Below are positions 35,285 to 46,901 of a stretch of 47,893 nt of DNA, piece by piece (position 1 is the stretch's first letter; every line of letters begins with the position of its first letter). The position numbers and the translations under genes were made by a program. The DNA comes from an uncultured Collinsella sp. (GTDB taxonomy: Bacteria; Actinomycetota; Coriobacteriia; Coriobacteriales; Coriobacteriaceae), in NCBI GenBank assembly GCA_900541715.1, contig UQLI01000013.1, positions 1 through 47,893 on the forward strand, in the 5' to 3' direction. The notes under the pieces were generated by a model, which was not told the origin of the DNA, searched no databases, and saw only the letters and a list, made by a program, of their open reading frames with translations.

Positions 35285-36491
35285 AGTTGCCGTAACCTCC
35301 CCTCTCCTGGTCGCGGATAACGTGGCCGCCCTCAAGGGCGATCACGCGACGGTGCATGCTATCGACCATCTCGCGGTCGTGCGTGGCGACGATCACGGTG
35401 GTGCCAGTGCGGTTAATACGCTCGAGCAGCTTCATGATGCCCAGCGAGATCGCCGGGTCGAGGTTGCCCGTCGGCTCGTCGCAGATCAGCAGCGGCGGAC
35501 GGTTGACCATAGCGCGGGCGACGGCAACGCGCTGCTGCTCGCCACCGGAAAGCTGGTCGGGCAGCGAGTCCATCTGATCGGCCAGGCCGACCAGACGCAG
35601 CACCTCGGGCACCTGGCTGCGAATGACGCCCTTGGGCTTGCCGATGCACTGCAGGGCAAACGCCACGTTTTCGTAGGCGGTCTTTTGCGGCAGAAGCTTA
35701 AAGTCCTGGAACACGGCGCCAATCTGGCGACGCAGGAACGGAACCTTGCGGTTCTTGATCTTCATGAGGTCCTGACCGGCAACCAGGATGCGGCCGCTCG
35801 TCGGCTTGACGTCGCGGTTGAGCGTCGACAGCAGCGTGGTCTTACCCGAACCGGAGTGACCGACCAGGAAGACGAACTCGCCCGGATAGATCTCGATGTT
35901 GATGTCGTCGAGTGCAGGCTTGTTGGGCTGTGCCGGATAGATCTTGGTGACATGCTCCATAAGGATGACGGGCTCGACACCGGCCTGCTTGGCCATCTTC
36001 TTGCGGCTGGCCTGCGGATCGATGGGCGCAAACACCGACGTAAAATCGGGGTTGTTGAGCGCGTTATCGAGGCTTGCGACCTCGGCTGCCTGATCGCTCT
36101 CGACCACCGGGGCAGCAGGCTGCGTGGGGTCGGGAATAGCGGCAAAGAGACCGGACTGCGCAGGCTGAGGAGCCGGCGTCGCAGGGGCCAAGGGGTCGGG
36201 AATGCCGGCCATGGTAGGCTGCGGCGTGGCGGCACCAGCCTGAGACTGCTCCACGCGAGCGGTCACGGCCTGAACGGGCTCAAAACCCGCCGTGCCGGAA
36301 AGCGCGACATCGCTGGTTGGATTGTAGGCAAAGGGATCGGATGCCGGCTGTGCCTGATCTGCCGGCTGAGCGGGGGCCTGAGCAACAGGCTGGCCCTCTG
36401 AATCCGGAGTGGCGAAACGACTGCCCTGGACGCCTGCCTGCGTCTTGGGGGCATCATCGCCCGCACCGGAGGTACGGAAGTGGTTACCCAC
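35271..36491 (-). CDS. ftsE: Cell-division ATPase FtsE with long N-terminal extension
   Basis: 406 residues from GTG 36491 (AAGGAG 5 bases before). Residues about 1-173 are a low-complexity Pro/Ala/Gln/Asp-rich region with repeated IPDP (GIPDPLAPATP, AIPDPTQPAAP). The ABC ATPase then starts at VILMEHVTKIYP, with Walker A GHSGSGKTT near 211, LSGGEQQRVAVARA and LLICDEPTGNLD. Typical FtsE is about 220-230 residues, so the extension nearly doubles it. An internal ATG at 35996 has only a weak ribosome site. It binds ATP under the membrane with FtsX to control cell-wall cutting at division. Confidence 0.93.
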   Translation of the reverse strand: MGNHFRTSGAGDDAPKTQAGVQGSRFATPDSEGQPVAQAPAQPADQAQPASDPFAYNPTSDVALSGTAGFEPVQAVTARVEQSQAGAATPQPTMAGIPDPLAPATPAPQPAQSGLFAAIPDPTQPAAPVVESDQAAEVASLDNALNNPDFTSVFAPIDPQASRKKMAKQAGVEPVILMEHVTKIYPAQPNKPALDDINIEIYPGEFVFLVGHSGSGKTTLLSTLNRDVKPTSGRILVAGQDLMKIKNRKVPFLRRQIGAVFQDFKLLPQKTAYENVAFALQCIGKPKGVIRSQVPEVLRLVGLADQMDSLPDQLSGGEQQRVAVARAMVNRPPLLICDEPTGNLDPAISLGIMKLLERINRTGTTVIVATHDREMVDSMHRRVIALEGGHVIRDQERGGYGNYGTN

Positions 36492-36595
36492 TGGTGCTCC
36501 TTATCGTCGTGCGTTTAAACTACATGAGCGCTTTGTATTTTAGCAGTATTAGCTTTGCTGCACATAAGAAGCATGGCGTGCTTAGGGATCCCGTC

Positions 36596-36718
36596 GGCCG
36601 GGCACAGGGCTACTCTCCAAATCGTCCTCGGACATGTCGGAGCCCCCGCTGCGCGCTTCGCGCTGCGGGGGCTCCTCCGTCCTGCGGAAAGATTTGGAGA
36701 GTAGCCCTGTGTCCGGCC
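36596..36718. repeat. Large 123-bp palindrome
   Basis: Arms at 36596-36623 (GGCCGGGCACAGGGCTACTC...) and 36691-36718 match at nearly every position, including a perfect 21-bp block. Nested inside is a second GC-rich hairpin AGCCCCCGC..GCGGGGGCT. The two stems share one axis near 36657. It is single copy in this window. Confidence 0.93.
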
Positions 36719-36847
36719 TGCGGTAACTAAGGGGTCGCCGCGTTTTACTTGGGGTGCTGCATATACAAAGTTGGAAGGGTCTGAATTGCGCTTTGTCGAT
36801 ATATGCCCTTTTCCCTGATGGGACCGTGCTTGAGGGGCGTCTTCATA

Positions 36848-36914
36848 AGTTGCGGTGAAATAGGGACTGTTTTACCAGTTAAAAGGTCTAATCAGTCCTT
36901 ATTTCACCGCAACT
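36848..36914. repeat. Family B palindrome, 67 bp
   Basis: Arms begin AGTTGCGGTGAAATAGGGAC and end with its complement, with one mismatch in 22 bp. The length is identical to the other two family B copies. It lies next to the transketolase terminator. Confidence 0.92.
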
Positions 36915-36918
36915 GAAA

Positions 36919-36947
36919 CAGGGGCGCTCTCCAAGAGAGCGCCCCTG
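36919..36947 (-). terminator. GC-rich hairpin after transketolase, likely terminator
   Basis: CAGGGGCGCTCTC pairs with GAGAGCGCCCCTG around CAA. Only TTTC follows on the minus strand, so termination may be incomplete. It lies about 50 bases beyond the transketolase stop. Confidence 0.7.
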
Positions 36948-36995
36948 CCGGGTTTCCATAGTTCTGGCGAAGCAGTCCTTGAGATCCGCCTTGCC

Positions 36996-37937
36996 TTATG
37001 CCAAGAACTCCTTGGTGGTCGCCACGATGTTGGCGGCGTCCAGGCCATACTTGTGCAAGAGCTCGGCACCCGGGCCGGACTCGCCAAAGGTGTCGTTGAC
37101 GCCGATCTTCTTGAGGGGCGTCGGGCACTGCTCGCACAGGACGTCGGCAACGGCGCTGCCCAGGCCACCGATCACGGAGTGCTCCTCGACGGTCACGACG
37201 TGGCCGGTCTTGGTGGCGCTCTTAACGATCAGGTCGGCGTCGATGGGCTTGATGGTGTGCATGTTGATGACCTCGGCATCGATGCCCTCGGCAGCAAGCT
37301 GCTCAGCGGCCTCGAGCGCCTCGCCGACCATCAGGCCGCAGGCGATGATGGTGACGTCGGTGCCCTCGCGCATGACTATGCCCTTGCCCACCTCGAACTT
37401 GTAAGTCTCGGGGTCGTTGATAACCGGCGAGGCCAGACGGGCGAAGCGCATGTACACGGGGCCGTCGCACTCGTAGGCGGCGCGCGTCACGGCACGGGCC
37501 TCGATGTCGTCGGCGGGAACGATCACGGTCATGCCGGGGATGACACGCATCAGGGCGATATCCTCGCAGCACTGGTGCGTGGCGCCATCCTCGCCCACCG
37601 AGATACCGGCGTGCGTGGCACCGATCTTAACGTTAAGGTGCGGATAACCGATGGAGTTGCGGACCTGCTCAAAGGCGCGGCCGGCGGCAAACATGGCAAA
37701 GCTGCTCGCGAAGGCGACGCGGCCGGTGGTTGCGATACCGGCGGCAACACCCATCAGGTTGCTCTCGGCGATGCCCACATCGAAGAAGCGGTCGGGGCAG
37801 GCTGCCTTGAACTTGCCGGTCTGCGTGGCGGCGGCAAGGTCGGCGTCGAGGACCACAAAGTCATCGTGCTCGTTGGCGAGCTCGACGAGGGCCTCGCCGT
37901 AGCTTACGCGCGTGGCGATTTTCTTGACGTCTGCCAT
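36996..37937 (-). CDS. Transketolase, C-terminal subunit
   Basis: 313 residues from ATG 37937 behind GAGGAGCTCTAGG, one base after the stop of the N-terminal subunit gene. It holds the pyrimidine-binding domain (FFDVGIAESNLMGVAAGIATTGRV, ATHAGISVGEDGATHQ) and the C-terminal transketolase domain (VTVEEHSVIGGLGSAVADVL). The conserved Glu of GIAESN activates thiamine diphosphate. Together with its partner it moves two-carbon units in the pentose phosphate pathway. Split transketolases are common in Firmicutes and Actinobacteria. Confidence 0.94.
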   Translation of the reverse strand: MADVKKIATRVSYGEALVELANEHDDFVVLDADLAAATQTGKFKAACPDRFFDVGIAESNLMGVAAGIATTGRVAFASSFAMFAAGRAFEQVRNSIGYPHLNVKIGATHAGISVGEDGATHQCCEDIALMRVIPGMTVIVPADDIEARAVTRAAYECDGPVYMRFARLASPVINDPETYKFEVGKGIVMREGTDVTIIACGLMVGEALEAAEQLAAEGIDAEVINMHTIKPIDADLIVKSATKTGHVVTVEEHSVIGGLGSAVADVLCEQCPTPLKKIGVNDTFGESGPGAELLHKYGLDAANIVATTKEFLA

Positions 37938-37938
37938 C

Positions 37939-38769
37939 CTAGAGCTCCTCTCCGGCGGCCGTGAGCTCTGCCATGGCCTGCTCAAACTGTTCATCGTTGG
38001 GGGCCTTACCGTGCCAACCCACCTGGTTCTCCATAAAGGAGACGCCCTTGCCCTTCATGGTCTCGGCGATAATGGCGGTCGGCTGGCCCTTAGTAGCGCG
38101 AGCCTCGGCAAAGGCGGCGCGGATCTGATCGAAATCGTTGCCGTCGGCGAGCTCCACCACGTGGAACTTAAAGGCGCGGAACTTGTCTGCCAGCGGCATG
38201 GGATCGTTGACCTCCTCGACGGGGCCATCGATCTGCAGGCCGTTGTGGTCAACGATCACGCAGAGGTTGTCGAGCTGCTGGTTGCCGGCAAACATGGCGG
38301 CCTCCCAGACCTGGCCCTCCTCGCTCTCGCCATCGCCCAACAGGGCGTAGGTGCGGTAAGTATCGCCCCAGTGCTTGGCGGCAACCGCCATGCCCACGGC
38401 GGCGGAGATGCCCTGGCCGAGCGAGCCGGTGGACATGTCGACGCCCGGGGTGTCGTTCATGTTGGGATGACCCTGCAGGTGGCTGCCGATATGGCGCAGC
38501 GTCTCGAGGTCCTCCTTGGGGAAGAACCCGCGCTCGGCGAGCACGGCGTACAGGCCCGGAGCGCAATGGCCCTTGGAGAGCACAAAACGGTCGCGATCGG
38601 CCTTGCGGGGATCGGCCGGGTCGACGTTCATTTCCTCAAAGTACAGATAGGTCATGATGTCGGCAGCGCCGAGCGAACCGCCCGGATGGCCGGACTTGGC
38701 AGCGTGCACGCCGGTGACGATGCCCTTCCTTACCTCGTTGGCAACCTTTTTGAGCTCTTCGTCGCTCAT
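37939..38769 (-). CDS. Transketolase, N-terminal subunit
   Basis: 276 residues; ATG 38769 follows AAGGAAGGCACA. The thiamine-diphosphate and Mg2+ site is seen as LLGDGESEEGQVWEA ... DHNGLQIDG, with SGHPGGSLGAADIMTYLY, SKGHCAPGLYAVLAE and STGSLGQGISAAVGMA, all family hallmarks. It is the first gene of the pair and is translated with the C-terminal subunit. The AT-rich leader upstream probably holds the promoter. Confidence 0.94.
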   Translation of the reverse strand: MSDEELKKVANEVRKGIVTGVHAAKSGHPGGSLGAADIMTYLYFEEMNVDPADPRKADRDRFVLSKGHCAPGLYAVLAERGFFPKEDLETLRHIGSHLQGHPNMNDTPGVDMSTGSLGQGISAAVGMAVAAKHWGDTYRTYALLGDGESEEGQVWEAAMFAGNQQLDNLCVIVDHNGLQIDGPVEEVNDPMPLADKFRAFKFHVVELADGNDFDQIRAAFAEARATKGQPTAIIAETMKGKGVSFMENQVGWHGKAPNDEQFEQAMAELTAAGEEL

Positions 38770-38977
38770 TGTGCCTTCCTTTCATCCTCATTAGACAAAA
38801 TGCGCACGGCACGGGAAGGTAATCCCAACACAGCCGCAATGCACGTACGTCATTCATTATGCTGGAAACTGATGGCTTTACCAGAGTTTTTATCATTATT
38901 TGAACAATTTAGCAGGCAGAACCGCTGATGAAACGGTTTATCAATGTGAACGTCTTTTGGATGGAACGCGGTCGACC

Positions 38978-39868
38978 CTACGCGCTAATGTCCTTGAATC
39001 CCTCGCCGAAGGCTTCCGTAACGTCAGCGACCGTCACGATGGCGCGAGGATCGCGCTCGCGCACGATCGTCTTGAGGGTATTGAGCTCTCGACGGCTCAC
39101 GATGACCATAATCACCGGCTTCTCGGCACCCGAATACATGCCAGTCGCCTTAAACTTGGTACACCCGCGACCCAGGCCATACATGATATCGGCAGCGATA
39201 TCAGGGAACTTATCCGAGATGATGAGTACCATACGGCGCTTGTTGCCACCATCGACCACGGCATCGATCACGTAGCCGCTAATGACCATCGAAAGGCCTG
39301 CATATAGTGCGTTTTCGATTGAAAAGACCGGAGCCGACAGCGCGCATACGGCAACATCGATCGCCATGACGGTCGAGCCCACGGGCAGTGAGGTATTACG
39401 CGAGATGATTTGGCCAATCGTGTCCGAGCCGCCGGTGTTGGCGCCGGCGCGCAGCACCATGCCGTAACCGATGCCCGTAATAATGCCGCCCCACATGGCA
39501 GGGAGCATCAGGTCCGCATCCGCCAGAGGTGCTACAAACGGGGCGAACAGATCGGTAAAGAAGCCCAGCAGCACAAAGCCCGTCGCGGTCTGCACCACGT
39601 AGAACATGCCGCCCTCGCGCATAACGACCAGCAGCAGCAAGGCGTTCATCACGATCGTCTGAATACCAACGGGAAGCGATAGACCGCGCGATGCGCCGAC
39701 CGCCTGGATAATGGTGGCAAGGCCCGTAACGCCACCGGCAGCAAGGCCGTTGGGAATCAAAAACAGGTCGGTCGCAATAGCGGCCAGAGCGCACCCCAAC
39801 ATAATCTGGGGCAGGTCGTGAAAAAAGTTCATCGAAAGAATGCGCTTGATGTCCAGACGATATGCCAT
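38978..39868 (-). CDS. YitT-family membrane protein (DUF2179 C-terminal domain)
   Basis: 296 residues from ATG 39868 behind GGGAGGCAGC. About five or six membrane helices (IMLGCALAAIATDLFLIPNGLAAGGVTG, GGIITGIGYGMVLRAGANTGGSD) are followed by a cytoplasmic DUF2179-like domain of about 80 residues (RRMVLIISDKFPDIAADIMYGLGRGCTKFKATGMYSG). The IPNGLAAGGVTG and GANTGGSDTI motifs are typical. Its transport or sensing role is unknown. Confidence 0.88.
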   Translation of the reverse strand: MAYRLDIKRILSMNFFHDLPQIMLGCALAAIATDLFLIPNGLAAGGVTGLATIIQAVGASRGLSLPVGIQTIVMNALLLLVVMREGGMFYVVQTATGFVLLGFFTDLFAPFVAPLADADLMLPAMWGGIITGIGYGMVLRAGANTGGSDTIGQIISRNTSLPVGSTVMAIDVAVCALSAPVFSIENALYAGLSMVISGYVIDAVVDGGNKRRMVLIISDKFPDIAADIMYGLGRGCTKFKATGMYSGAEKPVIMVIVSRRELNTLKTIVRERDPRAIVTVADVTEAFGEGFKDISA

Positions 39869-39880
39869 GCTGCCTCCCTC

Positions 39881-39909
39881 AAAAAAGCGCACCCCATCGG
39901 ATGCGCTTT
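39881..39909 (-). terminator. Intrinsic terminator downstream of prfB
   Basis: On the minus strand AAAGCGCA pairs with TGCGCTTT and is followed by a T run. Two more hairpins of AAACC..GGTTT type lie between it and the prfB stop (39950-40035). Confidence 0.82.
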
Positions 39910-40035
39910 GAACTTCTTCTTGTATTCGATTCTACCGATTCGCCGGACAAAAACCACCCCTGCGCAGGGTTTGCTCTGGATACAAAACCACCCTGCTGGG
40001 AGGGTTTTAATCCATTTCCACATAAACCGGGCGGT

Positions 40036-41183
40036 TTATGCAGACGGGGTCTCCGCGTCGGCGTTGCCGGTGGCCCAGCGATGGTAGCCAATAACAAACG
40101 GGTCCAGGTCGCCATCGTCAAGGACGGCCTCGACATTGCTGGTCTCCACGCCCGTGCGTAGGTCCTTGACCATCTGGTACGGGTAGAGCACGTAGCTGCG
40201 AATCTGGTTGCCAAAACCAATCGTGGTCTTGGGTCCGCGGATCTCATCGAGCGCCTCGGCGCGCTTCTCGAGCTCAATCTCGTACAGGCGAGCCTTGAGG
40301 ATCTGCATGCACGCGGCCTTGTTCTGGATCTGGCTGCGCTCGTTTTGGCAGGTGACCACAATGCCGCTGGGAAAATGCGTCACGCGCACGGCGGAGTCGG
40401 TGGTGTTGACGCCCTGACCGCCCGGGCCGCTCGCGTGGTACACGTCCACGCGGATGTCATCGGGACTGATCTCGATGTCGATATCATCGGGTAGCACGGG
40501 GATGACCTCGACGCCGGCAAACGTGGTCTGGCGGCGCTTCTTGTCGTCGGTGGGGCTAATGCGAACCAAGCGGTGGACGCCAGCTTCGGCGCGCAGCATG
40601 CCAAATGCGTCCTTGCCCTCGACGGTAAATGTCGCGCGGTCGATGCCGATGACCTCGGCCGCGGGACAGTCGTTGATGGTGACCTTCCAGCCGCGACGCT
40701 GGCAGTACTTCATGTACATCTTAAAGAGCATGAAGGTCCAGTCCTGGGCCTCCAGACCACCCTGTCCGGGCTTGATGGTCACAATGGCATCGCCGTGATC
40801 GAACTCACCGGTAAACCAGCTCGAAAGCTCAAGCTCATCGATGGCCCGGGCCAGGCGCTCAGCCGTGGCTGTAGCCTCCTCGCGAAGGGCGACGGCGTCG
40901 GGGTCATCCCCCATCTCCTCGGCAAGCTCCAACGCGGCGCGAGCATCGGAAAGCTCTCCGCGCGCGGTATCCACGGCGGCGATGTCCTCCTTGGCGCGCG
41001 CAATCTCCTCCATCGTGGCGCGAGCGGCATCGGCATCGTCCCAAAAGCCCGGGGCGACGCTTTTGGCCTCGAGCTCCGTTACGCGGGTGCGCTTCTCGTC
41101 CAAATGGAGATACGACTCGACCTCGCCGAGTCGGTCCGCAAACGCGTCCAACTCGGCGGGCGTCACCTCTAAAGCCTCGGCCA

Positions 41184-41184
<1 letters not shown>
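40036..41184 (-). CDS. prfB: Peptide chain release factor 2
   Basis: 382 residues from ATG 41184, whose first base overlaps the secA stop (TAATG). The GGQ motif, which triggers peptide release, is at 255-257 (ASGPGGQGVNTTDSAVR). The stop-codon-reading tripeptide, SPF in most RF2, reads SPT here (residues 210-212, VRISPTDDKKRRQ). The usual internal UGA and +1 frameshift after about 25 codons is absent: the segment VESYLHLDEK is read straight through. It recognises UAA and UGA stops in the cytoplasm. Identity as RF2 is firm despite the SPT variant. Confidence 0.95.
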
Positions 41185-43991
<2,807 letters not shown>

Positions 43992-44120
43992 GTGGTTTTC
44001 CTTTTTGGCCATCGCCCACGCCGTGCAGCTGCGGGCGAGTTAAACACAGATGATTGTACTTTAGCCAAACAAGGCGCGGCCTATACGGTCGAGCTCGACC
44101 GCCACGTAATAACTACGACC

Positions 44121-44156
44121 AACCTGCCACAATGGGACAGGTTAATTTTGGCAGGT
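44121..44156. repeat. AACCTGCC-type inverted repeat upstream of secA
   Basis: AACCTGCCACAATGGGACAG leads into GTTAATTTTGGCAGGT. It is a near copy of 31942-31980. A further fragment GGGGACAGGTTAGTTTGCAC follows at about 44197-44216. Confidence 0.8.
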
Positions 44157-44229
44157 CTATCTGGGCAAACGCCGCCTCTCTGCCATGTGGTGCCATGGGG
44201 ACAGGTTAGTTTGCACTAATTTAAAATGA

Positions 44230-44264
44230 AAAAGGGCCGCGCACCCAAATGGATGCACGGCCCT
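44230..44264 (-). terminator. Intrinsic terminator of rpmE
   Basis: On the minus strand AGGGCCGTGCATCC pairs with GGGTGCGCGGCCCT around ATTT and is followed by TTTTTC. Confidence 0.92.
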
Positions 44265-44300
44265 CATGCCATGAATGCGAGCGATTCCGCGGCGAGCTAT

Positions 44301-44726
44301 TTACTCAGCAGCCTCGGTGGTCTCGGCCTCGGCAGCGGCCTCCTCGACGGGAGCCTCTGCGGGAGCCTCGGCGGCCTGCTTGGCAGCCTCCTCGGCAAAC
44401 TTAGCAGCACGCTTAGCCTTCTCGGCAGCCTTGGCCTCAGCGGCGGCCTTGCGAGCGGCCTCGGCCTCAGCAGCCTTGGCGGCCTTGGCAGCCTTGGCCT
44501 CCTCGGCCTTCTTGAGCTGGGCGGCAGCGGCGCCACCGAACTTGTCGGCGAAGCGCTGGACGCGTCCACCGGTGTCGACGAACTTCTGCTGGCCGGTGTA
44601 GAACGGGTGGCACTCGTTGCAAAGCTCGACCTTCATCTCAGACACGGTAGCGTGCGTCTTGAAGGTGTTGCCGCAGGAGCACGTCACCGTGCACTCGACA
44701 TACTGGGGATGGATACCCTGCTTCAT
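44301..44726 (-). CDS. rpmE: Ribosomal protein L31 (zinc type) with long C-terminal extension
   Basis: 141 residues; ATG 44726 follows AAGGAGTCCTACC. The first 65 residues are a normal zinc-binding L31: MKQGIHPQYVECTVTC, with metal ligands in CSCG (Cys16, Cys18) and CNEC (Cys36, Cys39), and HPFYTGQQKFVDTGGRVQRF. The remaining 75 or so are an Ala/Lys/Glu-rich, probably helical tail (KKAEEAKAAKAAKAAEAEAA), ending acidic. Usual L31 is 66-90 residues. The tail is in frame, GC-typical and ends just before the terminator. Confidence 0.94.
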   Translation of the reverse strand: MKQGIHPQYVECTVTCSCGNTFKTHATVSEMKVELCNECHPFYTGQQKFVDTGGRVQRFADKFGGAAAAQLKKAEEAKAAKAAKAAEAEAARKAAAEAKAAEKAKRAAKFAEEAAKQAAEAPAEAPVEEAAAEAETTEAAE

Positions 44727-45030
44727 GGTAGGACTCCTTATTGGTCAGGCGCTGGTTACCGATCAGCGCATAAGGCGTCTTGGTTTCCGACCAAGACAAC
44801 AAACTCGGCTATGGTACCACGGCGCCGCGCGTCCCACAAAAGGTTCACGGTCTTTGTGCAACGCGGCGTGGCCAACCGCAGCGGACACGCACCCTGTCGC
44901 CCCTTCGCCCATGTTGCAGACGTGTAACGCCGCAGTAAGCACACCCCTTTTGGCGCCAGACAGGTACAATGATGAACACTGTACCGTAGCGGAGCGCCCC
45001 GCGCGCCGCAACCACGCGAAAGGGTTTCCC
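44727..45030. other. Divergent intergenic region (304 bp)
   Basis: It contains the leaders of rpmE (-) and of the ACT gene (+). A short palindrome GGTACA..TGTACC spans 44963-44985, with TACAAT (44965-44970) as a possible -10 for the ACT gene. No gene is seen. Confidence 0.45.
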
Positions 45031-45318
45031 ATGGCCGAGATCTCGTCCTCCCGTATCGTCATCACCGTCCTTGGCAAGAACCGCCCCGGCATCGTCGCCG
45101 GCGTCACCCGTGTCCTAGGCGAGGCCAACGTCGACATCCGCGACATCACGCAGTCCATTATCGAGGACATCTTCACCATGACCATGCTGGCCGATACCGC
45201 CGAGTCCAAGCTCGACTTCGCCGAGCTGCAGAAGGCGCTGGCCGAGGCCGGCGAGCTTTCGGGCGTCAACGTGTCCATCCAGCGCGAGGACGTCTTCAAC
45301 TTTATGTACCGCCTGTAG
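45031..45318 (+). CDS. ACT-domain protein (UPF0237/GcvR-like)
   Basis: 95 residues; ATG 45031 follows GCGAAAGGG. It is a single ACT domain: SSRIVITVLGKNRPGIVAGVTRVLGEANVDIRDITQSIIEDIFTMTMLADTAES, then a second strand-helix unit ending NVSIQREDVFNFMYRL. Such free-standing ACT proteins bind amino acids and may regulate metabolism. It is probably cytoplasmic. Citrate synthase follows after 77 bases. Confidence 0.93.
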   Translation: MAEISSSRIVITVLGKNRPGIVAGVTRVLGEANVDIRDITQSIIEDIFTMTMLADTAESKLDFAELQKALAEAGELSGVNVSIQREDVFNFMYRL

Positions 45319-45395
45319 CGAGCAAGCCGCTGGGGATAGCCTGACGCGCGCATGCCCATGCAAGTCACCCCGATGCGGCCCGGAGAGGAGCGCGC

Positions 45396-46814
45396 ATGGC
45401 CTACGACGCCAAGAAAATCTATTACCGCTTCGATGACCACTTGAGCCGCCTGGTTCTGGATTACGAAGCAAGCCGCCAGATTTCGCCTGAGAGCGAAAGC
45501 CTCTACCACGGCCTGCCGACCGCCCCGTACGACGAGGGCCTGTTTGTTGAGCACAATGTCAAGCGCGGCCTGCGCAATGCCGACGGCTCGGGCGTGGTCG
45601 CGGGCCTCACTCGCATCTCGGATGTGCACGGCTACAACAAGGTCGACGGAAAGGTCGTGCCCGATCAGGGCAAGCTCACGCTTCGCGGCTACAGCATCGA
45701 GGATCTGGTCAACAATGCCCAGGCCGAGAATCGCTACGGCTACGAGGAAGTCGCCTATCTGCTTATCACGGGTTCGCTGCCCAACAAGGAAGAGCTCGAC
45801 GGCTTTTGCGAGCGCCTGGGCGCCTTTAGACATCTGAGCGACGAGTACGTCAAAGAGTTCCCTATGACCACGGTGTCGTCGAGCATCATGAACGTGCTCC
45901 AGCGCGCCGTGCTGCTGCTCTACGCCTTCGATGCCGAACCAGACGTGATCACGCCCGAGCATGAGATCGACGTGGCTATTTCCATGCTCGCACGTCTCCC
46001 GCGCATCGCCGCCTTCGCACACATGGCCTCGATCGCCAAGCTTCGCGGCTCCGAGGTTCACGTGCCGCACCCCACGCCCGGCCTCTCCACCGCCGAGACC
46101 ATCCTACAGGTGCTCCGCGGCGGTATGGCGTTCACCCGCGATGAGGCCATGCTGCTCGACGTGATGCTCATGCTGCATGCAGAGCACGGCGGCGGCAACA
46201 ACTCCACGTTTGCCTGCCGCGTGCTGTCCTCCTCGGCCACCGACCCGTATTCCGCCTACGCCGCGGCCATCGGCTCGCTCAAGGGCCCGCGCCACGGCGG
46301 CGCCAACGCCAAGGTCGTGTCCATGCACGAGGACATCCGTGCGCATGTCTCCAACTGGGAGGACGAGGACGAGGTCGCAGCCTACCTGAGCAAGATTCTC
46401 GATAAGCAGGCCTTCGACGGCACGGGCCTCATCTACGGTATGGGCCACGCCGTCTACACGCTGAGCGACCCGCGCGCCGAGGTCTGCCGCCGTTACGCGC
46501 GCTCGCTTGCCGCCAAGAAGGACTTGGGCGAGGAGTTCGCGCTCATCGAGCGCATCGAGCGCCTGGCCCCGCAGGTGATGCGCGACCACGGCATGACCAA
46601 GCCCATCTGCGCCAACATCGACCTGTACACGGGCTTTATTTACAAAATGCTCGGCGTGCCCGAGACGCTCTTTACACCGCTGTTCGCCGTCGCCCGCATG
46701 GCCGGCTGGTCGGCGCACCGCATGGAAGAGCTCTTCTGCGCGCACCGCATCATCCGTCCCGCGTATCGCCCGGTTATCGAGCCGCTGGAATACAAGCCGC
46801 TCGCCGATCGCTAG
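45396..46814 (+). CDS. gltA: Citrate synthase
   Basis: 472 residues; ATG follows GGAGAGGAGCGCGC. The catalytic trio is present: His300 in GPRHGGAN, His351 in GMGHAVYT and Asp409 in ANIDLYTGFIY. HAEHGGGNNSTF is another family motif. It condenses oxaloacetate and acetyl-CoA. An N-terminal stretch of about 60 residues precedes the core, longer than in E. coli, as in some citrate synthases of anaerobic Firmicutes and Actinobacteria. It supplies carbon for 2-oxoglutarate and glutamate. A terminator follows directly. Confidence 0.96.
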   Translation: MAYDAKKIYYRFDDHLSRLVLDYEASRQISPESESLYHGLPTAPYDEGLFVEHNVKRGLRNADGSGVVAGLTRISDVHGYNKVDGKVVPDQGKLTLRGYSIEDLVNNAQAENRYGYEEVAYLLITGSLPNKEELDGFCERLGAFRHLSDEYVKEFPMTTVSSSIMNVLQRAVLLLYAFDAEPDVITPEHEIDVAISMLARLPRIAAFAHMASIAKLRGSEVHVPHPTPGLSTAETILQVLRGGMAFTRDEAMLLDVMLMLHAEHGGGNNSTFACRVLSSSATDPYSAYAAAIGSLKGPRHGGANAKVVSMHEDIRAHVSNWEDEDEVAAYLSKILDKQAFDGTGLIYGMGHAVYTLSDPRAEVCRRYARSLAAKKDLGEEFALIERIERLAPQVMRDHGMTKPICANIDLYTGFIYKMLGVPETLFTPLFAVARMAGWSAHRMEELFCAHRIIRPAYRPVIEPLEYKPLADR

Positions 46815-46837
46815 GACGCGGACCGTTATAGAACCCG

Positions 46838-46876
46838 AGCGTGGCCAGGGCATCACCGCCCTCGGCCACGCTTTTT
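46838..46876 (+). terminator. Intrinsic terminator of citrate synthase
   Basis: AGCGTGGCC pairs with GGCCACGCT, an inner GGGC..GCCC hairpin adds stability, and five T follow. Confidence 0.9.
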
Positions 46877-46901
46877 ATGCCAGTAGAAAGGATCGCAGCG
46901 A

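Larger units (their letters stand above)
36492..36995. other. Intergenic region (504 bp), no gene seen
   Basis: It holds the ftsE leader, a 123-bp palindrome, a family B element and a GC hairpin, described separately. No reading frame with a ribosome site and protein-like composition is seen. Confidence 0.7.

Noticed and set aside
44763..46070. 435-codon leftward frame across the ACT gene and citrate synthase
   Set aside because: Lies antisense to two clear genes; composition is unlike a real protein.
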